A stretch of DNA of 44,469 bases from a virus. The notes beneath the pieces were generated by a model, which was given only the letters and a program-made list of their open reading frames with translations, was not told the origin of the DNA and did not search any database. Positions 35,287 to 42,453 of the stretch are shown here, piece after piece (position 1 is the stretch's first letter; every line of letters begins with the position of its first letter). The DNA lies in IMG/VR virus record IMGVR_UViG_3300037847_005852, positions 7,326 to 51,794 of that record; one strand, given 5' to 3'. The position numbers were made by a program, and so were the translations under genes.

Positions 35287-35536
35287 GATGAAACCCGCTC
35301 CTTTTAAAAAAGTTGAAGAACTTAAAGAAGTTGTTGAGCAATTAAAAGGCGCGTCTAAAATGCACGCAGGTCAAGCGAAAAAAGTGCAAAAGCACGTAGA
35401 CATGATGGAAGGCTCGCCTGCTAAATTAAAAGATGCTTGCTACCGCAAGGCAAAAGCTAAGTATGATGTTTTCCCTTCAGCTTATGCTAGCGGCTATATA
35501 GCTAAGTGTCGTAAAAAAGGCGGTAAAATAAAATAA
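35276..35536 (+). CDS. Basic small S-P-x-K phage protein, 86 aa
   Basis: Starts MAFKMKPAPFKKVEELKEVV and continues with a helix, then MEGSPAKLKDACYRKAKAKY and DVFPSAYASGYIAKCRKKGG. The 'DACYxKxKxxYxxxPSAYAS...xxKCRK' pattern is a small conserved protein I recall from many marine phages and cyanophages; its function is unknown. Two Cys (55 and 78) flank the PSAYAS helix and could form a disulfide or metal site. It overlaps the dockerin-like gene by 11 bases in another frame. Confidence 0.7.
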   Translation: MAFKMKPAPFKKVEELKEVVEQLKGASKMHAGQAKKVQKHVDMMEGSPAKLKDACYRKAKAKYDVFPSAYASGYIAKCRKKGGKIK

Positions 35537-35611
35537 CACGGGGTTACACTGGGCGTGCAGTTAGGAATTCGCTACCTTGAATTATTATTTGTCGCCCACC
35601 CCCTTTTTACT
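35537..35611 (+). other. Intergenic stretch with potential RNA hairpin
   Basis: A 75-base gap before the ATG at 35612 in an otherwise gapless arm. GGGG at 35541-35544 and TGGGCG at 35549-35554 can pair with CGCCCACCCC just upstream of the next start, leaving a six-base bulge and a long loop. The short frame open from the GTG at 35555 is probably not used. Possible translation control element; pairing not computed. Confidence 0.3.
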
Positions 35612-35902
35612 ATGGCATATACACAACCAAACTCACCTTTTAAAAAGGTTAGAAAAACAAAAAAAGGATTAGCTCTTAAACGTTGGTTTAAAGAAAAATG
35701 GCAAACACCTAAAGGTAAAGAAGAATATAGCCCTGGAGACAGCGGTACATTTAGACCAACTGTTAAAGTAAACGAAGATACACCTGATACTTATTCAGAA
35801 CTTACACCTGCTGATATAGCGGCAGCAAAAGAGGAAAGAAGAAGAACAGGTAGAGTATCACGTTATGATAGGTCTGAATTAAATAAAAACAAAAAGAAAT
35901 AA
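35612..35902 (+). CDS. Basic S-P-F-K-K protein, 96 aa
   Basis: Starts at the ATG at 35612 (MAYTQPNSPFKKVRKTKKGL), not the GTG at 35555, because the motif N-S-P-F-K-K then sits at residues 7-12 as in the 104-residue protein at 3394 (Q-H-N-S-P-F-K-K, residues 5-12). The rest is Lys/Arg-rich with ALKRWFKEKWQTPKGKEEYS and ends SELNKNKKK; no fold recognised. It is the last rightward gene, two bases before the bidirectional terminator. Probably a small virion or DNA-associated protein. Confidence 0.65.
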   Translation: MAYTQPNSPFKKVRKTKKGLALKRWFKEKWQTPKGKEEYSPGDSGTFRPTVKVNEDTPDTYSELTPADIAAAKEERRRTGRVSRYDRSELNKNKKK

Positions 35903-35904
35903 AA

Positions 35905-35932
35905 AAAGGGGAGCCAATCGCGGTTCCCCTTT
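35905..35932. terminator. Bidirectional intrinsic terminator between converging arms
   Basis: Stem AAAGGGGA-G-CC pairs with GG-T-TCCCCTTT (one G-T wobble) around the loop AATCGC. A-tracts on the left (35901-35907) and T-rich sequence on the right make it work in both directions. It ends the rightward arm (last gene to 35902) and the leftward arm (last gene ends 35937). This is the main transcription boundary of the window. Confidence 0.92.
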
Positions 35933-35936
35933 ATTA

Positions 35937-36146
35937 TTATTCGATATTCAACAATCGATCACCTTTCTCTTTATCCAGTGCTCTTATTTCGTAGAGCAGC
36001 TGTTGTTCTTCTGCATAAGCATCTCGGCGTTCTTCGTCAGTTGAGTCTATACCTAAGTTGGTAAATATTGTAGCACACTGTTTTAGTTTTTTATCGATGA
36101 GCTCTTTTTTACAAGTATCACACATCTTAGCATGTTTTGCACACAT
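35937..36146 (-). CDS. Small Cys-containing protein, 69 aa
   Basis: Start fixed at 36146, where ATG overlaps the stop of the previous gene (TAATG). Begins MCAKHAKMCDTCKKELIDKK, with Cys2, Cys9 and Cys12 plus His5 as a possible zinc site (C-x6-C-x2-C), followed by a charged helix (STDEERRDAYAEEQQLLYEI). No named family. It is the last leftward gene before the bidirectional terminator. Confidence 0.55.
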   Translation of the reverse strand: MCAKHAKMCDTCKKELIDKKLKQCATIFTNLGIDSTDEERRDAYAEEQQLLYEIRALDKEKGDRLLNIE

Positions 36147-36268
36147 TATGAACCACAACCTTCACATTCTGGATTATCAATGCTACAAGCATTAGCATTT
36201 TTTTCGTCTGTTGCCAGCTCATCAACAAAGTCAGCAAAATCATCTGATACGTCAAAATCGTTTTTCAT
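36146..36268 (-). CDS. Tiny acidic Cys-ended protein, 40 aa
   Basis: ATG at 36268: an acidic first half (MKNDFDVSDDFADFVDELAT) and a Cys-rich end NACSIDNPECEGCGS. Its stop overlaps the next start (TAATG), which supports translation. C-x6-C-x2-C spacing recalls small zinc-binding pieces, and it may pair with the next protein, which has the same spacing at its N terminus. Low information because of length. Confidence 0.45.
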   Translation of the reverse strand: MKNDFDVSDDFADFVDELATDEKNANACSIDNPECEGCGS

Positions 36269-36276
36269 AGTGTTTG

Positions 36277-36435
36277 TTATTTAAAAATTTGTAATGCTAC
36301 GTCGACAAATGGAAGGTAAAGCACATGAGTAGTCAACTCTTCTGTGCGGTAGCTTCTCATTCCAATTAATACCCCAGGATAAAATCCCATTGATATGGCC
36401 CACTGGCCACTTAAATCTTCGTTATTTTCGTTCAT
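36277..36435 (-). CDS. Small hypothetical protein, 52 aa
   Basis: ATG at 36435, ending in a TAA at 36277-36279. Sequence MNENNEDLSGQWAISMGFYP, then GVLIGMRSYRTEELTTHVLY, end FVDVALQIFK. The segment GFYPGVLIGMRSYR is the kind of small conserved protein seen in marine phages, but I have no function for it. It overlaps the 3' end of the gene upstream by 14 bases. Confidence 0.5.
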   Translation of the reverse strand: MNENNEDLSGQWAISMGFYPGVLIGMRSYRTEELTTHVLYLPFVDVALQIFK

Positions 36436-36586
36436 ATTTTTCTATTTGTTCTATTAATTGTTTGTAGATAACTCTACCACGCATATTCCAGGACCAATCA
36501 ACCCACTTCTTTATTTGTCGCTCTGCGTACTTTTTCCTGGCCAAAGCTTTTGCTTTTCCAGAATCAGTCTGATAGTCTCGTCGCAT
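36422..36586 (-). CDS. Small basic protein overlapping endonuclease end, 54 aa
   Basis: ATG at 36586, reading MRRDYQTDSGKAKALARKKY, AERQIKKWVDWSWNMRGRVI, ending EKYERK. It overlaps the last 76 bases of the endonuclease gene in another frame, and fills the space up to the next gene. Basic with three Trp; could bind nucleic acid. Without it, 36436-36510 would be an unexplained gap, which supports it, but the long overlap lowers confidence. Confidence 0.5.
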   Translation of the reverse strand: MRRDYQTDSGKAKALARKKYAERQIKKWVDWSWNMRGRVIYKQLIEQIEKYERK

Positions 36587-37020
36587 TGTTTCTGATTTTG
36601 TGGTTTGTATAAAGTGAATGGCTCAAGTTTATTTTCAGCTATGTATTTTTTAAACAGCTTCCAGCGCATTGGAAATGCTTCATTAGCTCTACCCTTACAT
36701 TCTATAATAAAATGCTTGCCTACAAAGTCTGGTGTGTATTTGATGTTAAGGATTTTTTTATTTCCTCTATTACAATATTCGCCTTTACCGTTTGCCTGGC
36801 ATTCGTAACTTTCAAAGGGAAGTTCAAATGATGATTGGAGTTCAAATGTTTCTCCTTCATATATAGCTGGGATTTTAGCCTTCTTTAAGGCAACATACAT
36901 ATATTTTTCGAGGCCCGAAGCAAAGTCTATACCGTCAAGCGACACTTTCTTTGATCTTACAGGACCTCTTTTCTTACTGTACTTTTTTCTAGTATTAGTT
37001 CTTGCTCCTCTCTGTTTCAT
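36511..37020 (-). CDS. PD-(D/E)XK endonuclease, T7 endonuclease I-like
   Basis: 169 residues. Basic N-terminus (MKQRGARTNTRKKYSKKRGP), then FASGLEKYMYVALKKAKIPA with Glu38, and YTPDFVGKHFIIECKGRANE with Asp98 and Glu107-x-Lys109. E...D...ExK is the PD-(D/E)XK nuclease core in the style of phage T7 endonuclease I, a Holliday-junction and branch resolvase that clears structures before packaging. Two Cys near 74 and 83 lie in an inserted loop. It sits in the replication arm downstream of the nucleotide-metabolism genes. Confidence 0.8.
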   Translation of the reverse strand: MKQRGARTNTRKKYSKKRGPVRSKKVSLDGIDFASGLEKYMYVALKKAKIPAIYEGETFELQSSFELPFESYECQANGKGEYCNRGNKKILNIKYTPDFVGKHFIIECKGRANEAFPMRWKLFKKYIAENKLEPFTLYKPQNQKQCDETIRLILEKQKLWPGKSTQSDK

Positions 37021-37219
37021 ATTTTTCTTTAGCTTTTTGTAAATACAAAACAGCGTCCATTAGTTCTTCTTGAAGGTGATTAAGCCATTCAAGCATTTTA
37101 CTTGGATCGTCTTCTAGTGTAACACCATATTTTTCATAACCTACATCTGATCGGCCTACGAATTTGTCTACTACACGTTCAACAACAGGGTCTCTAAAGT
37201 TGATTGTTTTTTGTCTCAT
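36995..37219 (-). CDS. Small MazG/HisE-like protein, 74 aa
   Basis: Residues 11-30 (PVVERVVDKFVGRSDVGYEK) are followed by YGVTLEDDPSKMLEWLNHLQ and EELMDAVLYLQKAKEKY. 'RSxxGxxKYGxTLxxxxx...EWLxHxQEExMDaxxYLxK' is a common phage protein whose E-E-x-x-D helix resembles the metal-binding helix of all-alpha NTP pyrophosphatases (MazG superfamily). It may help clean or hydrolyse nucleotides. It overlaps the endonuclease start by 26 bases and is coupled to the GIY-YIG/MazG gene upstream by ATGA. Confidence 0.65.
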   Translation of the reverse strand: MRQKTINFRDPVVERVVDKFVGRSDVGYEKYGVTLEDDPSKMLEWLNHLQEELMDAVLYLQKAKEKYETERSKN

Positions 37220-38019
37220 AATTGTTGGGCTTTGGTTTCTAATACCTTAACAAAAGTACCATTGGTCATTCTGCCTTTTCGGTTTTTAATTTGGTTATAT
37301 GCGCTGTCAATACATTCTTCAATCTTGTGTCCACCAAGATGAGCTAGATTAGTTAGTACAACGACACAATCACCAATAGCATCAACAAATTCAATTTCGT
37401 CTTCTTCTAAGATTGCTTTAGCAAGTTCACCAACTTCTTCTACAAGCTTTGAAAATTGCGTTTTAACGTCGCCTTTTTCATAAATACCACGTTCGCTTGC
37501 CCACTTACGTATAAGATCAAACTTGTCGTGGTTTTGTAAGCCTGGTATTTCCATCTGTGTAACGCCATAGAGCTCATCTAAGAACATTTTAAAGGCTTTG
37601 TTATAGATATATACTCTTGTCTCACGATAAGTCGATACAACAGCATTTTTTAATATCCATGGTATTGTTTCTTCAGTAATTGAAAATTGCCAGCCTTGAG
37701 GTGTTTCCCATTCAGCACCTAAGTTTTCTCGTAAAAAGATAGACAGCTTAGCTTTAGTAGTTGGGAACGTAGTAGTTTGTTCCGTAGGGTTTAAATTCAT
37801 TGTTTTTCGGTTTATATAGTGTTTATAAAGTGTTCGGTCAGTGGGGTATCCATAAGAATTTTGAAGTTCTATCTCTAGCCTTGATACTTCATCAATATCT
37901 TCGCTCTCAAATAGAACTTCGTATTCGCCTTCAGCATAACCTTGTTGCTGAGTAACTCTTCTATTAAGATTACGTGTAACCCCTATTTTTTTACCTGGAA
38001 TGTGATAAATATAATACAT
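37216..38019 (-). CDS. GIY-YIG-like / MazG pyrophosphohydrolase fusion
   Basis: 267 residues with two domains. N-terminal 1-60: MYYIYHIPGKKIGVTRNLNR, with Y-I-Y-H and K-I-G-V-T standing for the GIY and YIG strands, Arg16/20/21 as catalytic-Arg candidates, and Glu49/51 as the distal acid. A middle part (80-185) of unknown fold contains WETPQGWQFSITEETIPWIL. C-terminal 186-260: FSKLVEEVGELAKAILEEDE and IEFVDAIGDCVVVLTNLAHL give MazG's E194-E195-x-x-E198 and E210-x-x-D213 metal ligands, with KNRKGRM matching its C-terminal basic motif. MazG hydrolyses (d)NTPs or (p)ppGpp-type nucleotides. The fusion to a GIY-YIG-like domain is unusual. Confidence 0.78.
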   Translation of the reverse strand: MYYIYHIPGKKIGVTRNLNRRVTQQQGYAEGEYEVLFESEDIDEVSRLEIELQNSYGYPTDRTLYKHYINRKTMNLNPTEQTTTFPTTKAKLSIFLRENLGAEWETPQGWQFSITEETIPWILKNAVVSTYRETRVYIYNKAFKMFLDELYGVTQMEIPGLQNHDKFDLIRKWASERGIYEKGDVKTQFSKLVEEVGELAKAILEEDEIEFVDAIGDCVVVLTNLAHLGGHKIEECIDSAYNQIKNRKGRMTNGTFVKVLETKAQQL

Positions 38020-38026
38020 ATTTTTT

Positions 38027-38848
38027 TTAATTGCCGACAGATAATGGTGCTGGTATTGCCGGTAACGGATTATAATTAAGTACAGCTAAGTTATTTAGCC
38101 TGGGAATGAATAACTTACCTTTTACGTATCGTAAACTTTCATTCATAACTAGCTTTGGAAACTTATAACTTTTACTTCTTTTTAAATATTCTTTTGCTTG
38201 TTTTATATGGTTAGAATACAAATGACAATCACCAAGCTGTCCTATTAACTCGCCTGGTTCGAGTCCAGCACCCTTAGCTAACATTTCTAATAAAGCACCA
38301 TACATTGCAATGTCATATGGTAATCCTAAGAATACATCAGCGGAACGTTGCTGCCACATAAGTGATAGCTTACCTTCATTTATGTAAACCTGGAAACCAT
38401 AATGACACGGTGGTAATACCATATCAGGAATATCTGCTGGGTTCCATGCGCTAACCATCAATCTACGAGAGGTTGGGTTGCTTTTTATATCAGCAACTAA
38501 GTTTGCTAATTGATCAACACCATTAAACGATCGCCATTGATGGCCATACACTGGACCTAGATTGCCATCTGTACGCCCTGAACGTTTATAATCTGCATCC
38601 CAATACTTTACACCATTATTATGTAGGTATTGCAGATCAGTACGCCCATTTAAAATCCATAATAACTCTACCAGAGCATGGTTATGATATATGCGCTTGC
38701 CGCTAAGAAGAGGATAGCCGTGCTGCATGCCATGAGTAATAGTACGCCCAAAAACAGAGCGTGTTCCAGTTCCTGTGCGGTCAGCCTTTTCAGGCGCTTC
38801 CAAAATTTCTTCAATAAGTTTTTCATATTCTGTTTCTATGTTTTTCAT
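38027..38848 (-). CDS. thyA: Thymidylate synthase
   Basis: 273 residues, close to the 264 of E. coli ThyA. Makes dTMP from dUMP with methylene-tetrahydrofolate. Motifs: DRTGTGTRSVFGR (23-35) phosphate-binding Arg region, YGHQWRSFNG, VLPPCHYGFQVY with catalytic Cys148, and QQRSADVFLGLPYDIA (166-181). HLYSNH near 215 is the expected His-x-Tyr dUMP-binding motif. All key residues are present, so it should be active. It serves DNA synthesis during infection. It overlaps the next upstream gene by 26 bases. Confidence 0.97.
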   Translation of the reverse strand: MKNIETEYEKLIEEILEAPEKADRTGTGTRSVFGRTITHGMQHGYPLLSGKRIYHNHALVELLWILNGRTDLQYLHNNGVKYWDADYKRSGRTDGNLGPVYGHQWRSFNGVDQLANLVADIKSNPTSRRLMVSAWNPADIPDMVLPPCHYGFQVYINEGKLSLMWQQRSADVFLGLPYDIAMYGALLEMLAKGAGLEPGELIGQLGDCHLYSNHIKQAKEYLKRSKSYKFPKLVMNESLRYVKGKLFIPRLNNLAVLNYNPLPAIPAPLSVGN

Positions 38849-39089
38849 AATAATAAGTGTAGTATTTATAAATCTGTCTGTATACTTCTTTAGCGTGAAA
38901 AGTATTAGGACTCTTATTTATATTGCCTTTAATATTAATTTCTATATAAAAGCTTTGCGGTGCATTACCACTTGTAGCAGCTAACGGTGAAATTGTTATA
39001 TTGTTTTTTATACACCATCGCATTGCTTCAAACTCATCTTCAGTTCTATAAAAGTTGCCCCAATCTGTTTTCTTTACTTTCTTTGGCAT
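38823..39089 (-). CDS. Hypothetical 88-aa protein between primase-helicase and thyA
   Basis: Begins MPKKVKKTDWGNFYRTEDEF, followed by EAMRWCIKNNITISPLAATS and a Tyr-rich basic end (RQIYKYYTYYYEKHRNRI). It shares one base with the stop of the primase-helicase gene and overlaps thyA by 26 bases. The order YRTEDEFEAMRWCIKNN...SP suggests a small alpha/beta fold; no family recognised. Its position implies a role in replication or nucleotide supply. Confidence 0.55.
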   Translation of the reverse strand: MPKKVKKTDWGNFYRTEDEFEAMRWCIKNNITISPLAATSGNAPQSFYIEINIKGNINKSPNTFHAKEVYRQIYKYYTYYYEKHRNRI

Positions 39090-40807
39090 TATTCCCAGGG
39101 CATTGGTTCATCGAGTATAGCATTTGGGTTGTCAATTGGTTTATACAAGCCGCTTTCATGCTCCCAGCGGAAATGAGCTTCAGCACCATTCTCGCCTAAG
39201 TTTTGAAATTTAACCTTAAGCACTTTAGCCTTAACAGTTTTGTTTTCATAGTCTCTATGAACTAATAAACCGTGATATGAGGCATCATACCATTCGCCGC
39301 CGCCTTTAATGTTATACATCGTAGGTTCATCAATCAAACCAGTTGTTTGGTTTTTATACATCTTAGTAGGGTGTGCAACAACAATAACTAAAGCATCGTA
39401 CTTTTTGCAGAATATATCTATCTGCTCAAGATACTCAAGTGTATATTGATTTACATCACTAGCAGGTCCTGAGGATCGTACTTTATTATAAGGGTCAATA
39501 ACAAGACACTTAATACCTTTACGCTTTACAAGCTCTGCACCTTTCTTTAATACTGATTCTAACGTATACTTTTCCATATCTATATGAAAGAAGTTATCGT
39601 TAATATGGTCAGCAACAGTATTCCATTCAGGTGTATTAATATCTGCTTCGCTTGGCATTCTACCCCACATCTTGCGCATTAGTTTATGTGCATGCAAAAA
39701 GGTTGGTTGATTTTCAGGTGAAGCGTAAGCTATCTTCCAATTGTATTTACGGTTATAGCCCACACACATTTGATCTACAAAATCAGACTTACCAGAACTC
39801 GGGATACCCGTAACAGTAATAAACTGACCGGTATAAGTGCTAAAGATGTCGTCAAAGTTGTCAAGACCTATTTGATAGCCAGGTTTAAATCCGTTACGCA
39901 CAAAGTCCGTAATTTCACCCTCAATGTCTCTAAATGTTGTAACGTGCTCAAGCGGTACAGGTGTTGCAGCAGTAATGCGCGAAACAAGCTTTTCTTCACC
40001 GTGTTTGACTAAATACTCATTAGCATCTTTACAATCGTCAAACGAAGCGAGATAGCATACTTCAGAACCTAATCTACGAATAAGCTCAGACTGCAATGCG
40101 AGACCTGCTTCATCAGTATCTACAGCTAATATTATTTTTTCTTTATCCTCAAAGTAATCAATACAAGAGTCTAAGTAATCTAAGTTGTTTGTTTTAAGGG
40201 TTGCACCATTAGGCACTGATATTACATTGGTAATACCAGCCTGGTGCAGGGTTAAAGCATCGATCTCACCTTCTACAATAACACAGTATTCATAACCTAC
40301 TATGCTATCAATATTATAAAAAACTTTCTCAGCCCCCTTAAAAAGTTTAAAGTTCTTTCTTCCATCGCGGTATTTGACATTAGTCAATTCACCACCCATA
40401 AAATAATTGAACTTTATTACGTTTTCTTCTTTGCCGGTTTGCGGCATAAATTCACGGCCTTCAGTAACCTTAAGCTCAGCAAGTGTTTGTTTTGTAATAC
40501 CTCGAGAAGCAAACCACTCTTCTACTTTAGTACCAGGTACTTCCGGCACAAAGGGCTCAGGCTTGACATATGTCTTCGTTGCCTTCCCTTTGCGCTGGTA
40601 AGTGTGTAACTGAAATGTACTATCGCAATTGTGGCATGTGCCTAACCCACGTCCCCAGTCATAAGAAGCGCATTTCTGCTTTTGGTTTTCTTTCTTACGA
40701 GTATGAGAACATAGGGGGCATATACCTTGTGATTTCCCTTCTTCGAGACCGTGCTGATTAAACTTATCGATTAGAAAGCCGTTAATCTCTGTAGTCTCTA
40801 TTTGCAT
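39089..40807 (-). CDS. Primase-helicase (T7 gp4-like)
   Basis: 572 residues joining primase and replicative helicase. N-terminal zinc finger CPLC (30-33) and CHNC (58-61). TOPRIM domain: VIVEGEIDALTLHQAG with Glu179 and AVDTDEAG with Asp230/Asp232. C-terminal RecA/DnaB-type motor: Walker A GIPSSGKS (334-341) and Walker B CLVIDPYNKV at about 435-444, then IVVAHPTKM (H3-like) and a C-terminal arginine-finger region. It both lays primers and unwinds the fork as T7 gp4 does. No phage DNA polymerase gene is visible in the window; it may lie beyond the right edge. Secure family. Confidence 0.94.
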   Translation of the reverse strand: MQIETTEINGFLIDKFNQHGLEEGKSQGICPLCSHTRKKENQKQKCASYDWGRGLGTCHNCDSTFQLHTYQRKGKATKTYVKPEPFVPEVPGTKVEEWFASRGITKQTLAELKVTEGREFMPQTGKEENVIKFNYFMGGELTNVKYRDGRKNFKLFKGAEKVFYNIDSIVGYEYCVIVEGEIDALTLHQAGITNVISVPNGATLKTNNLDYLDSCIDYFEDKEKIILAVDTDEAGLALQSELIRRLGSEVCYLASFDDCKDANEYLVKHGEEKLVSRITAATPVPLEHVTTFRDIEGEITDFVRNGFKPGYQIGLDNFDDIFSTYTGQFITVTGIPSSGKSDFVDQMCVGYNRKYNWKIAYASPENQPTFLHAHKLMRKMWGRMPSEADINTPEWNTVADHINDNFFHIDMEKYTLESVLKKGAELVKRKGIKCLVIDPYNKVRSSGPASDVNQYTLEYLEQIDIFCKKYDALVIVVAHPTKMYKNQTTGLIDEPTMYNIKGGGEWYDASYHGLLVHRDYENKTVKAKVLKVKFQNLGENGAEAHFRWEHESGLYKPIDNPNAILDEPMPWE

Positions 40808-40832
40808 AGGAAATTTTAATAGTAGTTAGACC

Positions 40833-41141
40833 TTAGAATGGCAGGTCATCAGATACTGGTGTAGGTGCAGGTGCTGCAGGTCCGCGATCCTCACGAGGTG
40901 CAGGCTCTACGTTTTCACCATTAGTCCATACAACAGTTACATTACCGAGGTAAGTCTTTTGAGCTTTGCTTTCTCGCTCTTCTTTAGACTGCTCTACGAT
41001 AACAGGTCCTTGGTTTCCAAATTGGTCAACCTCATCATTTAATGTAAGAACGATAGGTAGGTACTTACCTTTCTTACCGTTAATGATTTTGTCTTTAGGG
41101 ATTGCATTTAGGTTAATGCTGGTTTTAATAATTGAAGCCAT
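40833..41141 (-). CDS. Single-stranded DNA-binding-like protein
   Basis: 102 residues. An OB-like start (MASIIKTSINLNAIPKDKII, YLPIVLTLNDEVDQFGNQGP, TYLGNVTVVW), then a Pro/Ala/Arg linker and the acidic tip VSDDLPF. A flexible linker ending in D-D-L-P-F is the hallmark of bacterial SSB tails that recruit partner proteins. Its neighbours are recombination and replication genes. It is much shorter than standard SSB, so it is a compact phage version; OB-fold assignment is by inference. Confidence 0.72.
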   Translation of the reverse strand: MASIIKTSINLNAIPKDKIINGKKGKYLPIVLTLNDEVDQFGNQGPVIVEQSKEERESKAQKTYLGNVTVVWTNGENVEPAPREDRGPAAPAPTPVSDDLPF

Positions 41142-41143
41142 AT

Positions 41144-41875
41144 TTATAGGGTTTCGTTAATAAAAAAGTTTTCAGGTTTAAAATCAGGGTCATTATAAAA
41201 TAAGTTATATGCTTCAGTGGCTTTCATTACCTTATCATAACCTTTTTCTAAAAAATCCGTTGAGCAGTCATAAATACCTATTTGGTGTGTATTCTTGTCT
41301 ACTGCAATGAATATCATATCATAGCCAAAGATACGTTGATATATGTAAGCTTGGCTGTCGTAATTGTATTTTCTTGCTGACCATTTAAAGTCTTCTAGCT
41401 TTGCAGTGGTCTTAAGATCAACAATTAATTTGTCGTCGTGATTAACAATATCGGCTTTACCCTTCCACATAAGACCATCAATATCAGCGATACCAGGTAA
41501 CTCATATTCATATTTAGAAGGTCGTATAAGTCCTTGGCAGACTTCATTACTCATAACCTTGTCAATCAATACTTCAATCTTATCAACCTCGTGTTGTAAT
41601 AAGCAGAGCTCACCACCAGATATTTCTTTATATTTTTTAGTGTTTCTGGTAGTGGCTTCAATTACTTTATACTTAACGAGCTTGTCAGGTTCGAGGATAG
41701 CGGTATGAAAATAACCGCCAACCAAGAACGCTGGTATCATTTCTCTATTAGCGCCTAACAATAATGGGTTTGACAGCAACGTAGAGATGTCGCTATTACT
41801 TCTGAACTTTTTACCAAAGTCGCCATAATAGTCTTCGTCGTTACGTAGTCTTTCTATTATCTCATCTTTTGTCAT
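41144..41875 (-). CDS. RecB-like PD-(D/E)XK exonuclease (YqaJ/PDDEXK_1-type)
   Basis: 243 residues. His57 in LVGGYFHTAILEP, then WKGKADIV (Asp142), KLIVDLKTTAKL (Asp153-x-Lys155) and ARKYNYDSQAYIYQ (Gln175, Tyr177). H...D...DxK...QxxxY is the signature of RecB/YqaJ-type phage exonucleases that chew one strand for annealing. The neighbour upstream is an ERF annealing protein, coupled by ATGA, so the two form a Red-like recombination pair: exonuclease plus annealase. All catalytic residues are present. Confidence 0.88.
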   Translation of the reverse strand: MTKDEIIERLRNDEDYYGDFGKKFRSNSDISTLLSNPLLLGANREMIPAFLVGGYFHTAILEPDKLVKYKVIEATTRNTKKYKEISGGELCLLQHEVDKIEVLIDKVMSNEVCQGLIRPSKYEYELPGIADIDGLMWKGKADIVNHDDKLIVDLKTTAKLEDFKWSARKYNYDSQAYIYQRIFGYDMIFIAVDKNTHQIGIYDCSTDFLEKGYDKVMKATEAYNLFYNDPDFKPENFFINETL

Positions 41876-42408
41876 TCGTTTAATAGTTTTTCAACTGCAG
41901 CGGACACGTCGTACTTCAATTTAATTTTAGCTACAGTGCCACCAGCTTTAATATAGTCTTTAGCTTTATTAAACTCGTCAGAGCCTTTAGTTAGCTTAGG
42001 TTTTTTTGCTGATGTTGCACCATGCGTATTTGAAGCATCAGAGTCTTGAGTATCATCAATTAAAAATAGATTACCCAAAGCATACTTTTTACCATAAGAT
42101 GATGCACTACCAAACTTCTGAGGCATTTGCATACCCTTTTGGTCTAGGTCAACACCAACCATAGCTGTAGCTGAGATAGTGTCTTTGCCGTCTGAAATGG
42201 TAGCGGTTGTTTCCATAATAGGAAAAGGGTCCGCAGAAACGATTTGTTCACTAACTGTTACTGTTACTCCTAACTCTAAGAGAAAGGGTTTTGTTGCTTC
42301 GAGAATGTCTTCGGCTGATCGGAAATAGTATTTGCCGAATGAATTGTAACGCGACTTCTTAGATTTGAATTTGGTTTGAATAGTCGCTAGCTTTTTGTTT
42401 AATTCCAT
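41872..42408 (-). CDS. erf: ERF-family single-strand annealing protein
   Basis: 178 residues. N-terminal MELNKKLATIQTKFKSKKSR and YYFRSAEDILEATKPFLLEL, then MQMPQKFGSASSYGKKYALG (93-112) followed by NLFLIDDTQDSDA. The 'Q..GSA.SYg.rYaL..LF.I.d..DD/DsDA' pattern is the ERF family core, as in P22 Erf. It would bind ssDNA and promote annealing, for recombination, repair or circularization. The Lys/Thr-rich linker and small C-terminal helix (KLKYDVSAAVEKLLNE) probably contact partners. It precedes and overlaps its exonuclease partner. Confidence 0.85.
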   Translation of the reverse strand: MELNKKLATIQTKFKSKKSRYNSFGKYYFRSAEDILEATKPFLLELGVTVTVSEQIVSADPFPIMETTATISDGKDTISATAMVGVDLDQKGMQMPQKFGSASSYGKKYALGNLFLIDDTQDSDASNTHGATSAKKPKLTKGSDEFNKAKDYIKAGGTVAKIKLKYDVSAAVEKLLNE

Positions 42409-42453
42409 GGTGTGTGGGTTTATATATTAATTATTACATGTTTCGGTATTAAG

